A stretch of 64,000 nt of DNA from Treponema denticola (GTDB lineage: Bacteria > Spirochaetota > Spirochaetia > Treponematales > Treponemataceae). Below, one piece after another: positions 43,707-54,013 of this stretch (positions are counted from its first letter, which is position 1; each line of letters begins with the position of its first letter). The DNA lies in NCBI RefSeq assembly GCF_024181405.1, contig NZ_CP051302.1, positions 1,922,001 to 1,986,000 of the forward strand, read 5' to 3'. Both the position numbers and the translations under genes were made by a program. The notes beneath the pieces were generated by a model. The model saw only the letters and a program-made list of their open reading frames with translations. It did not search any database and was not told where the DNA came from.

Positions 43707-46700
43707 GTGGAAAATATAAAAAAAAGGCGCATAATAGAAATTATCGTTTTTCTCGCAATAGTTGTAAGCTCATTGATAGTTTTTTATCCGGCAGCCAAAG
43801 CACTGGAAAAGCAGCTGGTATATGTAAGGGACAAACTTATCAAAACTGTGGAGGACGAATTTGAAATAAAAATCACCTATGAATCCATATCTCCATCCTT
43901 TTTTGATAGGATAAAAATACGGGATGTTACCATTTATAACGCTGCAACAAACGAAAAAATAGCCCATTTTTCGTTACTTTATATAGATTACAGACTTATC
44001 TCTCTAATAAAAAAAGATTTTACATCCGTAATAGCCTCCTTAGGAGTTTATGACGGCATTATAAATTTTAACATTGAAAAAAATAAAAATATTTTAAAAA
44101 AATTAAACGCGGAAGACAATGCCGTAGATAAAACGGTAAAAGATCGAAAAAAAGATGAGAGCACCGAATCTTCGTTAGATATATCGACAATTATTGACGC
44201 GGGTTCACAAAAAATTAAAAATACAAAACCCATAAAACTCGAATTAAAAAATATTGCTTTAAACTACAGCGATAAAAATTCAAATATAGATTTTTATACC
44301 TCAAGCGGAAAACTTACATTGGAGTCCGGTAAAATTGACGTTTATATAAATTCAAGTCTTAGATATAGTAATTTTATGCAAACAAATTTTCCGGACTTAA
44401 GCACACTCATAAATATAAACGGTTCATTTTATCCCGGCACCATTTCGGCTTCATTAATACTAAATTTTTCGGATATAAAAATAGGTAACATTTATATCAA
44501 TAAATTTTCTCTATTTGCATCATACTTAGACAAGATAGCATCCATTACAACCATGCAAGATATTCAGCCTATTGACGTAAAAGGTTCTTGGAATCTGGCG
44601 GAAAATGCAGGCAGCATAAATATTGAGTGTAATGACTTAAAACCTCTGTCAGTTGTCTCCTCTTCCGAAGGAACGGATATTCTTAAAGAATTAAAAGATG
44701 CAGCTTTTACAGGGCAGGTTAATTTAACCTTTGCCGGACCTGAAAAACTTCTGTGGGATACGGCTTTTTCGATTAAGCTGCCGAAATTTCAAATAGCCGG
44801 CAACAAAATCGAAAAATCCATACTCAGCTTTAAAGCCGATGGAACCGATGACCTTATAAACCTTAAAAACTTAAAATTAACTAACTCCGATATAAATTTA
44901 TCTGCCCAAGGCTCTTACAAAATAAAAGAAATTTTACCTAATTTTTATTTAAATGTTTCAAAATTTAAATTACCATCGGGCGAAAATATGGCTATGAACC
45001 TAAACGTCTCTTCAAATAAAAATAAAATATTTTTAAAAATTCCCCGTGTCGATATCGGTAAGGCCTCGTTAGAAAACATACAGGGCTTATTTGAGAAAAA
45101 AACGGGCAAAACGGATATATATCTTTCCGGAAAAGATCCCGGCGGAGGTTTCAGCATTGACGGGACATGGACTCATCCTTCAAAAAGCGGATCATCCGGC
45201 AAAAATAAAGGTTATTTAGAGCTTCATGGAACTATAGACAGCATAAGTATTGAAAACATTTACAATGGAGCGGTTTCTTTTACGGACTTAACAGTTCCCG
45301 TGCAAAAATTATTGGAGGCTTCAATCGCCCCCGTTCAAATGACAAGCGAATTTTATATATCAAGCGACTTTGAACACTTTTCGTATAATATAATACAGGC
45401 TGTTCTTGCATCAAAATCTAAAAATGGATTTTACAGCTTGTTTTCTCTGCAAGGGAATGAATCTTCTCTTAACATAAGCGACATCGATGTTCTTTTTAAT
45501 AATATGAACCTACGGGGAAACATAAATTCAGCCTTTGAAAAAGACAGCATGATTTTTGATTCGCTTTTAACCTTAAACGATATAAGCTATAAGGTTTCAG
45601 GCCTCTTGACTGATGAAATGATAAGCATTTACGGAGATTATAATCTAAACGTAAATATTCTAAAGAATGCCGAAAAAAAATTAAAAGGAACTATACAGGT
45701 AAAAGAACTTCCCGTGCCGTTTATCGATTCTCTTTTTTCTGCTGATGCTTCTTTTGAATATGACAATAATAAAGATTGGGAGCTTACCTGCAATTATGCA
45801 AAATTGGAATATCTTGGAACCGATATTACAAAAACCGATGAAGGCCTTGAATTTTATGCGGAAGGCTATGCAAAACCTACAGAAGTTTTTTTTCATAACG
45901 TAAAAGCAGGAATAAAAAATAAGCAGCTTGAAGGCACTGCAGCTATTAATTTAATTCCCTCTTCAGATAAAAATATTAGTCAATATGCAACTAATATTTC
46001 TCTCTTAGATAAAAATAAAACTGAGAGCTTTATTTTCAATTCACTATTTACGCTTTCGGATAAAATTTACTTTGACGGAACATGTAATATAAAGAATATA
46101 TCTCTTAACCGCTTTATAAAAAAACAAAGGCCTGAAAATAAAATAGAAGCCGAACTTATATTTCTGGGGAATAAGGATTCTCTTTCGGTAAAAGCCGACT
46201 TAAAGAATATATCGTTTAATTTAAACGGTAAAAATCTTGAAGGAAGAGCAGCAGCCTTTATCGATAACGATAAGATGAATCTTTACGAATCATCCTTTAA
46301 GTGGGGAATTCATAAGATTGATAATATTGAAGCTTTTATAAATCCTTCAGAGCAAAAAGGTGCTCTTACATTTTTATATGAAGCAGAAACAAAAAAGCAA
46401 GACAGCCAAGAAAGCCCGGATACAAAAGCTTCTTTTTCTTTTAATTTTACATCTACAGCAGATAAAAAAAATACGGAAAGCCAAAACATAATCGAAAACA
46501 CTATCGGTTTGACTTCTCATTTTAATATTGACATGAAAATATCCGATTGGATCCTCGCCGGTCAAAAAGGAGAAGGAAGCATCAAGGCTTCATTGGTAAA
46601 AGAACCGAGTATTATAGCCCTGTATGCAGGCAACAATGACGAAATATACGGTTTTAAAGCAGATGACGGGCTCGTATCCCTCCATATAGACGAATCTTTG

Positions 46701-48224
46701 CCGTTCCATTTAAACGTTGATGGAACCCTGTCACGGGATAATATAAATCTTTCCGTATCAAATATAGGTATCGATCTTGCAAAGGTAATAAACCTTATAC
46801 CCAATAACAATATCATCAAATTTTCAGGCGGCAATGTTCAAGGCGATCTCCAAATAAGCGGCACTCAAAAAGATCCTCTGTTTTACGGAACCCTTAAAGG
46901 AGAAAAGCTTTTCTGCACATCGCCGGCCTATTCTCCCGATACCTATGGTCCTGTCGAAATTCCAATACAATTTGACGGAACCCTTATATCCGTACCATAT
47001 ACTATTCTACAAGGGAAAATCGGAAGTCTATGGGCTGAGGCCTCATCCGAATTTATAGGATGGATTCCATATTATACCACCGTAAACTGCGGAATTCTTG
47101 AAAATACACAGGCCTTGATAAAAACAAAAAATATAGCCTTTCATGCAGACGGAAGGGCTGAAGGCAAAATAAAACTTGAAATAAACCCCGAACTTGTTAC
47201 CCTTGAAGGTGATGCATATTTTGATAAGGGCTATTTTTCGGTTCCGTTTGCAGATCTGCAAAAACAAAGCGAACGAACATCAGCCGGCAGCATCCAACCC
47301 GCTTTTTATATGAATTTAAATTTGAATTTGGGAAAAAAATCCGAATTTAGATTCCCGTCAACGGACTTACCTGTTTTAAGAGCCCTTGCTTATACCGAAA
47401 ATGAGCCTTTTAACCTAAGCCTTGATACAAGTACGGGAAAATTTGAAATATCGGGATCTGCAAAAATTCGTACAGGCGAAATATTCTATATAAAAAGAAA
47501 CTTCTATATAAAAGAAGGAGAATTAAAAATTCTTAACTCGCCTTTTCAGCAAATTGAACCCATAATATCGGTAAGAGCGGAAATAAAGGATAAAATGGCC
47601 GACGGCCAGCCTCTTACAATAAATTTAACGGCAAAGGATCAGCATCTTGACCTTGAACGGTTTAGACCGGTAATCACAACATCCCCCCCAATGGCTATGT
47701 CGGATTCCGATACAATGGACTTGATGGGGCAGGTCGCCTTAGGAGATTTGAAAAACGGCAATATTTTAAAAGAAACGCTCCGCAATACCTCGGATATTTT
47801 AACAAATATGGGTATCATGAAGAAAGTTGAACAAGAAGTCAGAGACTTTCTACATGTAGATGTATTTTCCTTAAGAAGTCTACTTATACAAAATGTTATT
47901 TTGGAAAATTTATTTAGATCTTCAAAGGATAAGCCATTGACAATCGGTAACTATTTTGATAATACAAGTGTTTACATTGGTAAGTATTTTGGTTCTGCCA
48001 TATATGCAGATGCAATGCTGCATCTTAGCTATTACGATCCGCTTTCTGCAAAAACAGATGTTGTTAGAAAATCGGTTTATGATAATTTACTGTTTCAACC
48101 GGAAATAGGTTTTGAAATGAATACTCCGTTTTTCCAGCTTAGATGGCACATAGCTCCGAGCAACCTCGATTCTCTGTTTGTATCAGATACAGGATTGACA
48201 CTATCATGGAAATTTTCTTATTGA
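43707..48224 (+). CDS. tamB: TamB-like inner-membrane protein (translocation/assembly module, DUF490)
   Basis: 1505 residues. One N-terminal membrane helix (about residues 10-30) anchors a very long periplasmic beta-rich body typical of AsmA/TamB-type groove proteins, now thought to move phospholipids across the periplasm and to help barrel assembly. The C-terminal 350 residues match DUF490: a GTLKGEKL-like segment, IKRNFYIKEGELKI, SVRAEIKD and the MGQVALGDL region, ending in FQLRWHI and LTLSWKF. A GTG start at 43707 lies 9 bases after TATAAT. It is followed after 14 bases by bamA, the usual spirochaete partner arrangement. Confidence 0.9.
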   Translation: MENIKKRRIIEIIVFLAIVVSSLIVFYPAAKALEKQLVYVRDKLIKTVEDEFEIKITYESISPSFFDRIKIRDVTIYNAATNEKIAHFSLLYIDYRLISLIKKDFTSVIASLGVYDGIINFNIEKNKNILKKLNAEDNAVDKTVKDRKKDESTESSLDISTIIDAGSQKIKNTKPIKLELKNIALNYSDKNSNIDFYTSSGKLTLESGKIDVYINSSLRYSNFMQTNFPDLSTLININGSFYPGTISASLILNFSDIKIGNIYINKFSLFASYLDKIASITTMQDIQPIDVKGSWNLAENAGSINIECNDLKPLSVVSSSEGTDILKELKDAAFTGQVNLTFAGPEKLLWDTAFSIKLPKFQIAGNKIEKSILSFKADGTDDLINLKNLKLTNSDINLSAQGSYKIKEILPNFYLNVSKFKLPSGENMAMNLNVSSNKNKIFLKIPRVDIGKASLENIQGLFEKKTGKTDIYLSGKDPGGGFSIDGTWTHPSKSGSSGKNKGYLELHGTIDSISIENIYNGAVSFTDLTVPVQKLLEASIAPVQMTSEFYISSDFEHFSYNIIQAVLASKSKNGFYSLFSLQGNESSLNISDIDVLFNNMNLRGNINSAFEKDSMIFDSLLTLNDISYKVSGLLTDEMISIYGDYNLNVNILKNAEKKLKGTIQVKELPVPFIDSLFSADASFEYDNNKDWELTCNYAKLEYLGTDITKTDEGLEFYAEGYAKPTEVFFHNVKAGIKNKQLEGTAAINLIPSSDKNISQYATNISLLDKNKTESFIFNSLFTLSDKIYFDGTCNIKNISLNRFIKKQRPENKIEAELIFLGNKDSLSVKADLKNISFNLNGKNLEGRAAAFIDNDKMNLYESSFKWGIHKIDNIEAFINPSEQKGALTFLYEAETKKQDSQESPDTKASFSFNFTSTADKKNTESQNIIENTIGLTSHFNIDMKISDWILAGQKGEGSIKASLVKEPSIIALYAGNNDEIYGFKADDGLVSLHIDESLPFHLNVDGTLSRDNINLSVSNIGIDLAKVINLIPNNNIIKFSGGNVQGDLQISGTQKDPLFYGTLKGEKLFCTSPAYSPDTYGPVEIPIQFDGTLISVPYTILQGKIGSLWAEASSEFIGWIPYYTTVNCGILENTQALIKTKNIAFHADGRAEGKIKLEINPELVTLEGDAYFDKGYFSVPFADLQKQSERTSAGSIQPAFYMNLNLNLGKKSEFRFPSTDLPVLRALAYTENEPFNLSLDTSTGKFEISGSAKIRTGEIFYIKRNFYIKEGELKILNSPFQQIEPIISVRAEIKDKMADGQPLTINLTAKDQHLDLERFRPVITTSPPMAMSDSDTMDLMGQVALGDLKNGNILKETLRNTSDILTNMGIMKKVEQEVRDFLHVDVFSLRSLLIQNVILENLFRSSKDKPLTIGNYFDNTSVYIGKYFGSAIYADAMLHLSYYDPLSAKTDVVRKSVYDNLLFQPEIGFEMNTPFFQLRWHIAPSNLDSLFVSDTGLTLSWKFSY

Positions 48225-48238
48225 TTAAGGGGATAAAA

Positions 48239-50695
48239 ATGTTGAAGAAAAAAATTATAGGTTTTATGCTAATCTTATTTGCTTTAAATTGCTTTGCTCA
48301 AGAGCCTGAAGGATGGTATAATGGAAAACCTGTTTTAGAGATTCAGTTCAAAGGTCTACAAAATATCGCCAGCTCAGAATTAGATGAAATCTTCAAATCA
48401 TACAAAAAAAAGCCTTTTTCTGATGAGCTATATTGGGAAATATTACAAAAAATCTATGCATTGGATTATTTTACAGATATCGTTCCTAAAGCAATACCGG
48501 CAGACGAAAAATATCAATACGTATTTTTGGAATTTATAGTCAAAGAGAAACCGGCCGTAAATAATATTGTATTTACAGGCAATAACAATATCAGAAAAGC
48601 AGATTTACTTTCAGCAATCAAGGTAAAAAAAGGCGACATTTTTAATGAAGTTAATATAAAAAATGCCGAAAGATCCTTAAAAGACTTTTATATCGAAAAA
48701 GGATTTACAAAGGCGGAAATATCAAGTAAAACCTCTGAAGATAAAGAAAAAAACAGTGTAAATGTGGAATTCTTTATAAAAGAAGGCAAAACATCCGTTA
48801 TAACTAAGATACTTTTTGAAGGAAATTCAAAATTCCCGGAAAAGGCCTTAAAAAAAGTACTTGTATCTAAAGAAGCATGGTTACTGCAAAAAGGATTTTT
48901 TAGAGAAGATGCTCTGCAAGCAGATAAAAGTGCAATTAAGCTATTATATGGAGAGCACGGATATATAGATGCCCATGTCGAAACCATAAAAAAGGACATA
49001 GATACCGAATCCGATCCGCAAAAAGATCAAATTACCCTTACATATGTAATCATGGAGGGAGAACAGTTTACCTATGCAGGAGTAGACTTTGAAGGAAACT
49101 ATATTTTTTCAACCAAGGAATTAAGCGAAAAATTCAAGCTTAAAAAGGGTGATGTATTTAATTTAAGAAAATTTGAAACAGGGTTTGGAGATGTAGCCAA
49201 CCTATATTTTGAAAACGGTTATACCGGAAATTATATAGATAAAAAAGAAAATCGTAATACTTCAACTAAAGAAGTTTCCTATACAATTATAATCGTGGAA
49301 CGCGAACGAAGCCATATAGAAAATATAATAATAAAAGGGAATACAAAAACCAAGGACAATGTTATTTTAAGAGAAATCCTATTAAAGGAAGGGGATGTAT
49401 TCTCTAAAACAAAACTGATAAATAGTTTTAGAAACTTAGCCAACCTAAGATATTTTTCGGCCGTTTTACCCGATGTTTTACAGGGTTCGGAACCTGATCT
49501 TGTGGATATTGTCATCAATGTTGAGGAACAATCGACGGCAGGAATCCAATTCGGTGTTACTTTTTCAGGTTCGCCGGATCCTGATACCTTTCCTATGTCT
49601 GTATTTGCGCAATGGGAAGAAAAAAATTTATTTGGAACAGGAAGAGAACTATCGGCTAGTATCAATGCCGCAAGCGATACACAGAGCTTAATCTTAGGGC
49701 TCACTGAAAATTGGTTTTTAGGTAAACCTCTTTCGGTAGGTTTTAATTTTTCGGTATCTCATAAAAATCTATACACTTATCAGGATATACTTTATCCTTT
49801 TAACAATGTTCCTGACCCTCATACAAGCTTGGAGGAATTTAATAAAAACCCCTCTTTATCCGATGCATTTAAAATGAAATATGAACGTCTCGAATTCGGT
49901 TTAGGTATGAACTCGGGATACAGGTGGTTTCCTAAATTTGCAATTATCACTCTAAGAGGAGAGCTAAATTTCGGCCTTGTAAAGAATTTTTATGACAGTA
50001 TGTTGTACAGACCTTATGAAGAAAAAACCAGAAATCAACAAGCAAAATGGAGCTTAAGCAACTATTTAAAGATAAAGCTGTCTGTAGATGACAGAGACCT
50101 TACATATGATCCTTCTAAGGGATGGTTTTTAAGCCAAGAAGTAGGCTTCTTCGGTTTGTTTCCTAAAATTGAAGATGAGTACTTTTTTCAATCGGATACA
50201 AAGGGTGAGTTTTATATTACACTCTTAGACTACCCCGTAAGCGACATCTGGAATCTAAAATTTGTTCTAGGTTTTTACTCGGGATTTTCATTCCAAATTC
50301 CTCTTGCTCAACAGCCGATCAGTTTTGACAAGAAGCTCTATATTGACGGAGCCTTTAAAGGACGAGGCTGGATTGGAATGGGCACGCAAGGCTCAGGAAC
50401 GGTTATGCAAAATAACTGGATAGAATTTAGATGGCCCTTAGCTCACGGAATTTTATCTTTCGACTTTTTCTTTGACGCTATAGCTGTCAAACAGGACTTG
50501 CAGGATTTAAAATCCTTAAGCATAAACGATTATTATTTCAGTTTCGGCCCGGGATTGCGCTTTTCAATACCCCAATTTCCTCTGCGTCTGATGCTTGCAA
50601 ATACCTTTAAATCTGTAAACGGAAAACCGGTATGGGGCAACGGAAAAGGTGCCGACTGGAGATTCGTTCTTTCATTCAATATACCCAATTTATAG
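48239..50695 (+). CDS. bamA: Outer-membrane protein assembly factor BamA
   Basis: 818 residues. A signal peptide (1-20, ending CFAQ) precedes five POTRA domains at about 28-425, each with the GxxxI/IKGNxxxxxxxI pattern (for example VFTGNNNIRKADL, ILFEGNSKFPEKAL, IIIKGNTKTKDNVI). The C-terminal barrel from about 430 carries the family's GxGLRFSIPQFPLRL segment (in the position of the (V/I)RG(F/Y) lid, GRGWIGMG is seen). It inserts barrel proteins into the outer membrane. The open frame continues into the tamB end, but ATG 48239 has AAGGGGA upstream and starts the signal peptide. Confidence 0.95.
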   Translation: MLKKKIIGFMLILFALNCFAQEPEGWYNGKPVLEIQFKGLQNIASSELDEIFKSYKKKPFSDELYWEILQKIYALDYFTDIVPKAIPADEKYQYVFLEFIVKEKPAVNNIVFTGNNNIRKADLLSAIKVKKGDIFNEVNIKNAERSLKDFYIEKGFTKAEISSKTSEDKEKNSVNVEFFIKEGKTSVITKILFEGNSKFPEKALKKVLVSKEAWLLQKGFFREDALQADKSAIKLLYGEHGYIDAHVETIKKDIDTESDPQKDQITLTYVIMEGEQFTYAGVDFEGNYIFSTKELSEKFKLKKGDVFNLRKFETGFGDVANLYFENGYTGNYIDKKENRNTSTKEVSYTIIIVERERSHIENIIIKGNTKTKDNVILREILLKEGDVFSKTKLINSFRNLANLRYFSAVLPDVLQGSEPDLVDIVINVEEQSTAGIQFGVTFSGSPDPDTFPMSVFAQWEEKNLFGTGRELSASINAASDTQSLILGLTENWFLGKPLSVGFNFSVSHKNLYTYQDILYPFNNVPDPHTSLEEFNKNPSLSDAFKMKYERLEFGLGMNSGYRWFPKFAIITLRGELNFGLVKNFYDSMLYRPYEEKTRNQQAKWSLSNYLKIKLSVDDRDLTYDPSKGWFLSQEVGFFGLFPKIEDEYFFQSDTKGEFYITLLDYPVSDIWNLKFVLGFYSGFSFQIPLAQQPISFDKKLYIDGAFKGRGWIGMGTQGSGTVMQNNWIEFRWPLAHGILSFDFFFDAIAVKQDLQDLKSLSINDYYFSFGPGLRFSIPQFPLRLMLANTFKSVNGKPVWGNGKGADWRFVLSFNIPNL

Positions 50696-50704
50696 GAGGT
50701 TAGT

Positions 50705-51232
50705 ATGAATAAAAAAGGAACCCTGATTATTGTTGTTATGTTATTGATGTCTCTTGGAATCTATGCACAGCAGATTACCCGCTTTGCAGTTATAGATACG
50801 GGACTTATCTTCGACACCTTTAGGCGTGATGCAAAGGCAGCGAGAGACTATCAGGAAAAGAAGGAAAAGTTTGAAAATCAAAAGAAGATCCTTGAATCCG
50901 AGATTATACAGCTTAGGCAAAAAAAAGTTACTGCCGAAGCAGACGGACAGGAAGCTGAAGTAAAAAAATATGAAGAAAAAATAAAAAGCAAGATAACCTT
51001 ATTGATGGAATATGTAAAGGCTTCCAATGACGAACTTAATATGCTCAGAAAAAATCTTATCAATGATGATGTTTTTTACAGCAACCTATACGAATCCGTC
51101 CGCCGCGTTGCAGAATCTGAAGGGTACACAATGGTTTTAAGCTATGAGCATAACGCGGGTATCATATGGTACAGCCCTACCGTAGATATTACGGACAAGG
51201 TTATTCAAGAATTAAGAAAACGAAGTGAATAA
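50705..51232 (+). CDS. skp: Periplasmic chaperone Skp/OmpH
   Basis: 175 residues. Signal peptide 1-21 (LLMSLGIYAQ), a short strand (TRFAVIDTGLIF) and a long charged coiled coil (about 45-120), then a return to the body (GYTMVLSYEHNAGIIWYSPTVDITDKVI), the standard Skp plan. Skp holds unfolded outer-membrane proteins for BamA. AGGAGG stands before the ATG, 9 bases past the bamA stop. The last 8 bases overlap the mutS start. Confidence 0.92.
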   Translation: MNKKGTLIIVVMLLMSLGIYAQQITRFAVIDTGLIFDTFRRDAKAARDYQEKKEKFENQKKILESEIIQLRQKKVTAEADGQEAEVKKYEEKIKSKITLLMEYVKASNDELNMLRKNLINDDVFYSNLYESVRRVAESEGYTMVLSYEHNAGIIWYSPTVDITDKVIQELRKRSE

Positions 51233-53900
51233 GCCTCAAACGCCCATGATGAGGCAATACCTCAGCATTAAGGCAAAATATAAAGACGAGATACTTTTTT
51301 TTAGACTCGGCGATTTTTATGAGATGTTTTTTGATGAGGCCGTCGAAGTAAGCCGAATCTTAAACCTGACCCTCACAAAAAGAAACGATGTACCTATGTG
51401 CGGTATTCCATATCATGCCTCAAAAATATACATAGCCCGCCTCCTGCGTGCAGGAAAAAAAATTGCTATATGCGAGCAAGTTACGGAACCCGTAGCAGGA
51501 GGCCTGACCGAGCGCAAGGTAGTTGAAGTTATTACTCCCGGTACCGTTGCCGAAGACGACTTTTTAGAACAGGGAAGCAATAACTACCTTGCCGCAGTCT
51601 ATTGCTCAAATAAAAAAACGGAAGGCAACAGCGGATTCGATTACTATGCAGGCCTTGCCTATATCGATGTTACCACAGGCAATTTTTTTGCTACATCCTT
51701 CCCCAAAACAGACTTTAAAGAGCAGTTTTTAAAAGAAATAGGAAGAATTAACCCCAAGGAAATTTTAATTCAGCAGTCGATTCAAAGCGAATTTCCGGCC
51801 TTAAAGCAAATCCTTTCGGAATTTCCTTCGATGATGCAAAACTTTTATCCCGATTGGAGCTTTAACCCGGATCAAGCCGAAAAAAGACTTTGCTCAACCT
51901 TCGGGACGGAAAACTTAAAGGGCTTTTTACTCAATACCGATTCGCCCGAAGTTCCGCCAGCCGGCCTCTTGCTTCAATACTTGGAAGAGATTTCGGGCAG
52001 GGATATTTCCCATATTTCCGGCATTAAAATATATGCTGAAAGCGACTTTGTTTCCTTGGACGATTCCACAAGAAAAAATTTAGAGCTTTTGACAAACTTG
52101 AGGGATAACAGCCCCTCGTACAGCCTTTTTGAATCCGTAAATTATACAAAAACGGCCATGGGCACCCGCCTTTTGAGGAGGAGGATAAGCTATCCGCTCC
52201 GCTCAAAGAATGAAATAGATAAAAGGCTTGATAAGGTAAACAGTCTTTTTAAGGACGGAAAGGCATCAGCCATTATACGGGAGACTCTTTCTTCCATACT
52301 CGATATTGAACGGCTTTCAGGCCGCATTGCAATGCAAAAAACTCACGGCAAGGATCTTCTTGCCCTAAAACAAAGTCTTAACTCCGTAATAAGAATGGGC
52401 AGCCTCATTGAAGAAAAGAAACTCAATTTTTTACAACTCAGCGATGAAGAAAAAAAATTGCTGACCGAAATCCGAAATCTTTTGGAAAATTCGATAGACG
52501 ATGATTGTACAATAGCCTTAAATGACGGAAAACTTATAAAAAAAGGCTTTTCAAAAAAGGTAGACACGATAAAAAACATAAAAGAAAATGCCCACGAGAT
52601 TCTTGAAAAGTATTTGGACGATGAACGGAAAAAAACGGGCATCAATAACCTAAAGATAAAATATAACAGAATGATGGGCTATTTTTTGGAAGTGTCTTTA
52701 GGAAATATCTCGGCTGTTCCCGATTATTTTATCCGCCAACGCTCTCTGTCAAATGCAGACCGTTTTACCACCGAAACCTTGCAACAAATTGAAGATAATA
52801 TAAATAACTCGGAAGAAAGGCTGATTGAAGCCGAAAAAGAGGTTTTTGATGAGGTTTGTACCGAAATAGGCTCTCATCACTGCTTTTTACAAAAACTTGC
52901 AGAAGAAGTTGCCGAGCTGGATGTAAACCAATCCTTTGCACAGGCCGCAGTTTTACACGCTTGGACAAGGCCCGAACTTTGCGGCGATTCAGGCAACTTA
53001 AACATAACCGGCGGAAGGCACCCCGTAGTCGAAAACCATCTTAGGGCCGGAGACTTTGTACCCAATTCCATTGAGCTCTTATCCGGAGAAAATACCAATC
53101 CTGAAGATGAAACTATTCCGTCTTTTGCCGTCATTACGGGACCCAATATGGCAGGAAAAAGCACCTTTTTGCGGCAGACAGCCTTAATCTGCCTATTGGC
53201 ACAGATAGGCTCCTTTGTTCCGGCAGAAAAGGCCGTTTTAAGCCCCGTAGATAAGATTTTTTGCAGGGTGGGAGCTACGGACAATCTGGCCCGAGGGGAA
53301 TCAACGTTTTTGGTCGAGATGATAGAAACGGCCTATATCCTTAATTCGGCGACTCGAAACAGCCTTGTTATTATGGACGAGGTCGGCCGTGGAACTTCTA
53401 TGGAGGACGGTCTTGCAATTGCACAGGCCGTAAGCGAACATCTTCTTAATACCATAAAGGCAAAAACCCTCTTTGCAACCCACTACCACGAACTTACCCG
53501 CTTGGAGCACGAAAAAATCATAAACCTAAAATTGGACGTACTTGAAGCGGAAGGAAAGATAGTCTTTTTAAAAAAGGTCGTCCCCGGAGCAGCGGGAAAT
53601 TCTTACGGCATCCACGTTGCAGGCCTTGCCGGTATCCCGCAAAGTGTTCTAACAAGGGCCGAAAACCTCTTATACATGCGAAGCCAATTTCAAAAAGAAC
53701 GGACTATCCAAGAAGCAAGTCCTTCTGCGCAAGGCTCCGAAGAAAAAACTCCTTCAAGTCCGGCTGAGAAAGGCCTATCCCTCTTCCCTGAAGAAGAGCT
53801 TATCTTAAACGAAATTCTTTCAACCGATCCCGACGAAACCGCCCCAATAAAGGCCCTCCAGCTCATCGCCTCATGGAAAAACAGGCTCTCAGGGAAATAA
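51225..53900 (+). CDS. mutS: DNA mismatch repair protein MutS
   Basis: 891 residues. The N-terminal mismatch-recognition domain shows TPMMRQYLSIK and FFRLGDFYEMF with the Phe-x-Glu that stacks on the mismatch. Connector, lever and clamp regions follow. The ATPase has Walker A GPNMAGKST (about 640-648), LVIMDEVGRGTS and the ATHYHEL switch. Near the C-terminus, GLSLF is a possible sliding-clamp-binding motif. It uses a GTG start inside the end of skp (8-base overlap), so it is translated as part of the tamB-bamA-skp operon, although its job is DNA repair. Confidence 0.95.
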   Translation: MNKPQTPMMRQYLSIKAKYKDEILFFRLGDFYEMFFDEAVEVSRILNLTLTKRNDVPMCGIPYHASKIYIARLLRAGKKIAICEQVTEPVAGGLTERKVVEVITPGTVAEDDFLEQGSNNYLAAVYCSNKKTEGNSGFDYYAGLAYIDVTTGNFFATSFPKTDFKEQFLKEIGRINPKEILIQQSIQSEFPALKQILSEFPSMMQNFYPDWSFNPDQAEKRLCSTFGTENLKGFLLNTDSPEVPPAGLLLQYLEEISGRDISHISGIKIYAESDFVSLDDSTRKNLELLTNLRDNSPSYSLFESVNYTKTAMGTRLLRRRISYPLRSKNEIDKRLDKVNSLFKDGKASAIIRETLSSILDIERLSGRIAMQKTHGKDLLALKQSLNSVIRMGSLIEEKKLNFLQLSDEEKKLLTEIRNLLENSIDDDCTIALNDGKLIKKGFSKKVDTIKNIKENAHEILEKYLDDERKKTGINNLKIKYNRMMGYFLEVSLGNISAVPDYFIRQRSLSNADRFTTETLQQIEDNINNSEERLIEAEKEVFDEVCTEIGSHHCFLQKLAEEVAELDVNQSFAQAAVLHAWTRPELCGDSGNLNITGGRHPVVENHLRAGDFVPNSIELLSGENTNPEDETIPSFAVITGPNMAGKSTFLRQTALICLLAQIGSFVPAEKAVLSPVDKIFCRVGATDNLARGESTFLVEMIETAYILNSATRNSLVIMDEVGRGTSMEDGLAIAQAVSEHLLNTIKAKTLFATHYHELTRLEHEKIINLKLDVLEAEGKIVFLKKVVPGAAGNSYGIHVAGLAGIPQSVLTRAENLLYMRSQFQKERTIQEASPSAQGSEEKTPSSPAEKGLSLFPEEELILNEILSTDPDETAPIKALQLIASWKNRLSGK

Positions 53901-54013
53901 GTAACTTAAATCTCAAATTTCTTTTTTCAAATTTTACTATTTATTCAACTTAGAACCCTATAATTATGTGAAGACAGGCAAGGATAATTTGCTGTTTTAA
54001 GGAGAAGTATAAT

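Noticed and set aside
48143..48238. Longer BamA start overlapping tamB
   Set aside because: The extension puts 32 polar residues before the signal peptide; ATG 48239 has a good AAGGGGA site.
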